From assembly GCA_900555635.1 (NCBI GenBank), contig USLU01000129.1, positions 1-8,630 on the forward strand: 8,630 nt of DNA. The letters run 5' to 3'. Of this stretch, positions 5,712 through 8,630 are shown piece after piece. How positions within the stretch are numbered: the stretch's first letter is position 1; each line of letters opens with the position of its first letter. The position numbers and the translations under genes are program-made. Source of the DNA: an uncultured Bacteroides sp. (GTDB lineage: Bacteria; Bacteroidota; Bacteroidia; Bacteroidales; Bacteroidaceae). Below the pieces are notes generated by a model, which was not told the origin of the DNA, searched no databases, and was given only the letters and a program-made list of their open reading frames with translations.

Positions 5712-5745
5712 AGCTGGATAAAACAATGATTTTATCCGGCTTTTG
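5712..5745 (+). terminator. Terminator in the leader between integrase and clamp gene
   Basis: A 12-bp stem (AGCTGGATAAAA with TTTTATCCGGCT, one G-U pair) has a 6-nt loop and runs into TTTTGTTGTT. It ends integrase transcription. Because a promoter lies just upstream, it may also act as an attenuator or end a very short RNA. The T tract is interrupted, so some readthrough is plausible. An 8-codon frame (MVLSWIKQ, ATG at 5703) ends inside the hairpin loop. Confidence 0.75.
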
Positions 5746-5824
5746 TTGTTCCTATACAATTTAATAGCTTTTAATTACTGAAACCTATCTCCTCTTTATG
5801 TTATGCGCCAAAAAACAATGACGC

Positions 5825-6940
5825 ATGGAAATTACAGTATCAAAAACAGCTTTATCAGATAAGCTAAAATCAGTCGGGCGAATTATACAGCCTAAAAACT
5901 CATTACCTGCCTATGACAACTTTTTGTTTGTTATAGATGAATTTGGAGTCATTCTAGTAACCGCAGGTGAAGAAGGTGGACGCATCTCTACAAACATAGA
6001 TGGTACCGCAGACTTCACCAATTACACTTTCATGGCTAATGCAAAAACATTACTTGACGGACTAAAAGAAATTCCCGAACAACCTTTGATTATATCCATC
6101 CTTGAAAAGGAATTGATTGTCAAGTATGCAAACGGTAAGTTCTCAATACCTATTGAGAAAGGAGATCAATACCCATCTATGAGTACGGATGATACCGCCA
6201 GCCCATTTCTTGTATCAGGCAATGATTTATTATACGGAATAAGGCAAGTTTTGATCTGTAGTGCCAATGATGAACTCCGTCCGGTACTGAATGGTGTCTA
6301 TTTTGATATCGGTTTAGATTCAATGTCATTTGTCGCAACAGATGGTACCCGCCTAGCAATGATTGAGAATCCATCTGCTTATACGCGCAAGGAACGGGCG
6401 GCCTTTATCCTGCCGAGCAAGTTTGCTAAAGTACTTTCTAACATTGTTCCGGAAGATTGCATGGAAGTAGAGATATCGGTAAATCAGACTAATATTTTAT
6501 TTGAGTTTGATTCATACCGGTTAATCTGCCGTATGATCGAAGGCCGGTATCCTAACTATCGCGCTGTTATTCCTCAAAAGCAACCAAATCGTGCTGTATT
6601 AAAGAAAGCTGATATTGTGTCAGCTCTAAAGCGTGTATCTGTCTTCTGTTCCGAATCCTCATCCTTGGTGGTACTCAAGTTTGATTCTACTTCTCTTAAA
6701 ATTGAAGCTCATGATTTAGACTTTTCTAAATCAGCAGAAGAAACGATCACCCTGCAGTCAGGCTGTAATATTGAAATTGGTTTTAAGAGCAGCTTCTTAA
6801 TAGAAATGATAAATAACATTCCTTCGGAAGATATTACTATCAGCATGAGTGATCCATCAAAAGCCTCAATCTTTACCCGCTGCGATGAAGAAGTTCGTAG
6901 CTTGACTTATCTATTAATGCCTTTATTAATTAATTATTAA
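5825..6940 (+). CDS. dnaN: Element-encoded DNA polymerase sliding clamp (beta subunit paralogue)
   Basis: At 371 residues this is full length for a bacterial beta clamp, a ring-forming dimer that tethers DNA polymerase III and other partners to DNA. Three repeated clamp folds can be followed: about 1-120, 125-250 and 255-371. Family landmarks are LNGVYFDIGLDSMSFVATDG at 155-174 and TRLAM after it (canonical ATDGHRLA), RMIEGRYPNYRAVIP at 236-250 (canonical DGRFPDYRRVLP), and the C-terminal strand LTYLLMPLLINY, which matches the YLVMPMRL end that forms the partner-binding pocket. It is too diverged from the usual Bacteroides clamp to look like the housekeeping gene, and its place behind an integrase argues for an accessory copy. 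No dnaA, recF or gyrB neighbour is present. The PcfK-like gene begins 4 nt after its stop. The likely role is replication of the element or loading of element-specific partners (inference). Confidence 0.88.
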   Translation: MEITVSKTALSDKLKSVGRIIQPKNSLPAYDNFLFVIDEFGVILVTAGEEGGRISTNIDGTADFTNYTFMANAKTLLDGLKEIPEQPLIISILEKELIVKYANGKFSIPIEKGDQYPSMSTDDTASPFLVSGNDLLYGIRQVLICSANDELRPVLNGVYFDIGLDSMSFVATDGTRLAMIENPSAYTRKERAAFILPSKFAKVLSNIVPEDCMEVEISVNQTNILFEFDSYRLICRMIEGRYPNYRAVIPQKQPNRAVLKKADIVSALKRVSVFCSESSSLVVLKFDSTSLKIEAHDLDFSKSAEETITLQSGCNIEIGFKSSFLIEMINNIPSEDITISMSDPSKASIFTRCDEEVRSLTYLLMPLLINY

Positions 6941-6944
6941 TGCT

Positions 6945-7337
6945 ATGGGAAAAGAATATCAATCACCTAAACAGGTTATTCAATCATATTTAGAAGAGCG
7001 AGCAAAGCGTGACCCTCTCTTTGCTACCTCCTATGCAAAGCCAAATAAGAAAATAGATGAATGCTACGACTATATCATAAGTCAGGCAAAAAAACGCGGT
7101 GGGAACGCTGTATTCATGTCTGACGATGAAGTATTCGGGCTTGCAGTTCATTACTACGATGAAGATGATATCAAAGTTAGTAAGCAAACCAATTATAAGG
7201 TATCAGCTGGAAATGTGAAAAAAGAAGCATCTACAGAACAACCAGAAATTAAAAAGCCTGCTTCTGCCCCTAATAAGCGTAAAGGGATGAAAAAGCAAAT
7301 ACCTTCCGGACAATTTTTATTATTTGAAGACTTATGA
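6945..7337 (+). CDS. PcfK-like protein
   Basis: A 130-residue, hydrophilic, probably cytosolic protein that I assign to the PcfK-like family, named after a gene of the Enterococcus conjugative plasmid pCF10; no molecular function is established. The N-terminal half (about 5-75) is the conserved part, with SPKQVIQSYLEERAKRDPLF, then DECYDYIISQAKK and the acidic DDEVFGLAVHYYDEDD. Residues 90-118 are a low-complexity Lys/Pro/Glu/Ala linker, and the protein ends in the short hydrophobic tail SGQFLLFEDL. The QFLLF pentapeptide resembles the QL[S/D]LF clamp-binding motif. The gene sits between a clamp gene (4-nt gap) and a PcfJ-like gene (4-nt ATGA overlap), so the three are almost certainly cotranscribed and translationally coupled. 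Confidence 0.8.
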   Translation: MGKEYQSPKQVIQSYLEERAKRDPLFATSYAKPNKKIDECYDYIISQAKKRGGNAVFMSDDEVFGLAVHYYDEDDIKVSKQTNYKVSAGNVKKEASTEQPEIKKPASAPNKRKGMKKQIPSGQFLLFEDL

Positions 7338-8617
7338 AGCCAAGAACGAAATTACAGCTTAGAGTAGCAGGTTTAAGTAGCCAGCTGCCTAATATTGAGA
7401 ATATGATGATTGACTGGGCTAAAAGCGATTGTTTAAAACATATAGGATATGCAACCAAGTCACGTGCTATATGTATGGAGTGCGGGCAGCGCTTCTCTCC
7501 AGAACTTGTAAAACGTAAGCGTGCTATTTGTCCTCATTGTGGTGCATCCTTGAAGATAGAACAGTCAAGGAAGCGTACAGACAAACAATCGATGTTTATT
7601 GCCAAAGCGGAAATTTGTGAAGAATTCCAAGTTATCCGAAGCTTTGAATTGATTGCTTACTGTCAGGCAGAAGCGAATCCTCGTTATTTTATTCGTGAGA
7701 TACTGCAACATTGGATAAAAGATGATGGCAACCGGGAGGTAGTAGCTCGTGCTAACAATACGGGACATTGTGGATGGTGTGGAGATTTGGAGATACGTAA
7801 TAAAGTTGTTGGATCATATTATTACAGTTGTAGTAATGATGTTTATTGTGAACGCTATCATCCAGCCTCCGTCTTTAGACCTAAGTATATTCAAATGGGT
7901 ATAGATTGTAAATTACGCGGTATGTCATTTCTTACTGCTACCAATATAATTCCACATTCTCCCAAAGCTGAAACACTTCTAAAGGCAAGACGTTATGAAT
8001 TAATAGATCATTTCGAGGGACACCGTTACAAGATTGATATGTATTGGCCGTCTATAAAAATTTGTCTTCGTAATAAATATCGGATTAAAGATGTTTCAAT
8101 GTGGTTCGATTACCTGAAACTACTTGAACATTATCGTAAGGATCTGCATAACGCCCATTACGTTTGTCCTAAAAATCTAAAAAAAGCCCATGACTTGTAT
8201 GTGGCGAGAAAGAAACGTGATGATGAAAAAGAACGCAAGGCTAAAGAAATGCAACAATTGCTTAAACTCAAGAAGGATGCAGAGAATTATATCAAAGAAA
8301 AATCGAAGTTCTTTGACCTAAAAATGTCTGATGGTAAAATAGTCGTAGTACCGCTCAAAAGTCTTGAAGAGTTTCAACAAGAAGGTAAAATCATGCACCA
8401 TTGCGTCTTTACAAATAAATATTATAAAGAAAAGGATTCACTCATTCTTTCTGCTCGAATCGGCAAGAAACATATTGAGACCGTAGAGGTCAATTTAAAG
8501 ACATTCAGTATTGTTCAGTCCCGTGGAGCCTGCAATAGTAATACCGAGTACCATAACCGTATTATCGGACTCGTGAAAAAGAATATGAACTTAATACGTC
8601 AGAAACTGACGGCATAG
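7334..8617 (+). CDS. PcfJ-like protein with zinc ribbons
   Basis: A 427-residue member of the PcfJ-like family, widespread on Bacteroidetes and Firmicutes mobile elements; function unknown. Near the N-terminus, Cys47/Cys50 (CMEC) and Cys66/Cys69 (CPHC) form a classic zinc ribbon. A second group, Cys146/Cys149 (CGWC) with Cys166 and Cys172, may bind another metal. The middle (about 185-280) is basic and helical. A highly charged segment at 288-325 (KKRDDEKERKAKEMQQLLKL) is a probable coiled coil. The C-terminal family core runs from about 330 to 420 and contains GKIMHHCVFTNKYY at 351-364, then LILSARIG, ETVEV and VQSRGACN. Its His-His-Cys cluster could be catalytic or metal-binding (inference). 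The ATG overlaps the PcfK-like stop. Another ATG (8624) follows just after the stop, so the operon may continue beyond the window. Confidence 0.82.
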   Translation: MKPRTKLQLRVAGLSSQLPNIENMMIDWAKSDCLKHIGYATKSRAICMECGQRFSPELVKRKRAICPHCGASLKIEQSRKRTDKQSMFIAKAEICEEFQVIRSFELIAYCQAEANPRYFIREILQHWIKDDGNREVVARANNTGHCGWCGDLEIRNKVVGSYYYSCSNDVYCERYHPASVFRPKYIQMGIDCKLRGMSFLTATNIIPHSPKAETLLKARRYELIDHFEGHRYKIDMYWPSIKICLRNKYRIKDVSMWFDYLKLLEHYRKDLHNAHYVCPKNLKKAHDLYVARKKRDDEKERKAKEMQQLLKLKKDAENYIKEKSKFFDLKMSDGKIVVVPLKSLEEFQQEGKIMHHCVFTNKYYKEKDSLILSARIGKKHIETVEVNLKTFSIVQSRGACNSNTEYHNRIIGLVKKNMNLIRQKLTA

Positions 8618-8630
8618 CATACAATGACCT

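Noticed and set aside
5803..5826. ATGCG/CGCAT inverted pentamers overlapping the clamp start codon
   Set aside because: Only 5 bp, easily expected by chance.
8624..8630. ATG just after the PcfJ-like stop as the start of a further gene
   Set aside because: Only two codons are inside the window, so nothing can be said about it.
1..8630. CRISPR arrays, insertion sequences or rRNA
   Set aside because: No regularly spaced short repeats, transposase frames or rRNA sequence seen on either strand.

Overview
The window looks like a Bacteroides (or close Bacteroidales) chromosome. The first gene closely resembles the Bacteroides serine palmitoyltransferase. Several intergenic regions carry the Bacteroidetes promoter -7 element TAnnTTTG. 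Start codons sit in A/T-rich leaders without Shine-Dalgarno sequences. The integrase is of the Bacteroidetes type that follows an Arm-DNA-binding domain. The assignment rests on sequence recognition only.

Left part (1-3855), host chromosome. A sphingolipid gene (spt) has a disturbed 5' end and is followed by a strong terminator. Next comes tag (3-methyladenine DNA glycosylase I). From about 1840 to 3000 the sequence looks eroded. It holds a frameshifted minus-strand gene abutting tag, a possible 44-codon small gene with its own promoter and terminator, a roughly 50-residue C-terminal scrap of a sensor histidine kinase, and a small minus-strand gene of about 68 codons. An intact SAM-dependent methyltransferase gene with a good promoter follows.

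Middle (3900-4212), tRNA locus. Two identical tRNA-Pro(UGG) genes lie in tandem behind a strong promoter and end at an intrinsic terminator.

Right part (4213-8630), start of an integrative element. A tyrosine recombinase lies directly downstream of the tRNA genes, as expected for an element that uses a tRNA 3' end as its attachment site. After it come a palindrome-covered promoter, a leader with a second terminator resembling the one behind the tRNAs, and a tight three-gene operon: a sliding clamp (DnaN paralogue), a PcfK-like protein and a PcfJ-like zinc-ribbon protein. Gene spacing of 4 nt and then a 4-nt overlap implies translational coupling. The cargo and far end of the element lie outside the window, so ICE, IME and prophage cannot be told apart here.

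The most interesting signals are the element-encoded clamp coupled to PcfK/PcfJ, the TTTGCAAA octamers placed exactly on the -33 and -7 boxes of its promoter, the terminator behind that promoter that shares a 15-bp motif with the tRNA terminator, and a hairpin ending 3 nt before the integrase start codon.
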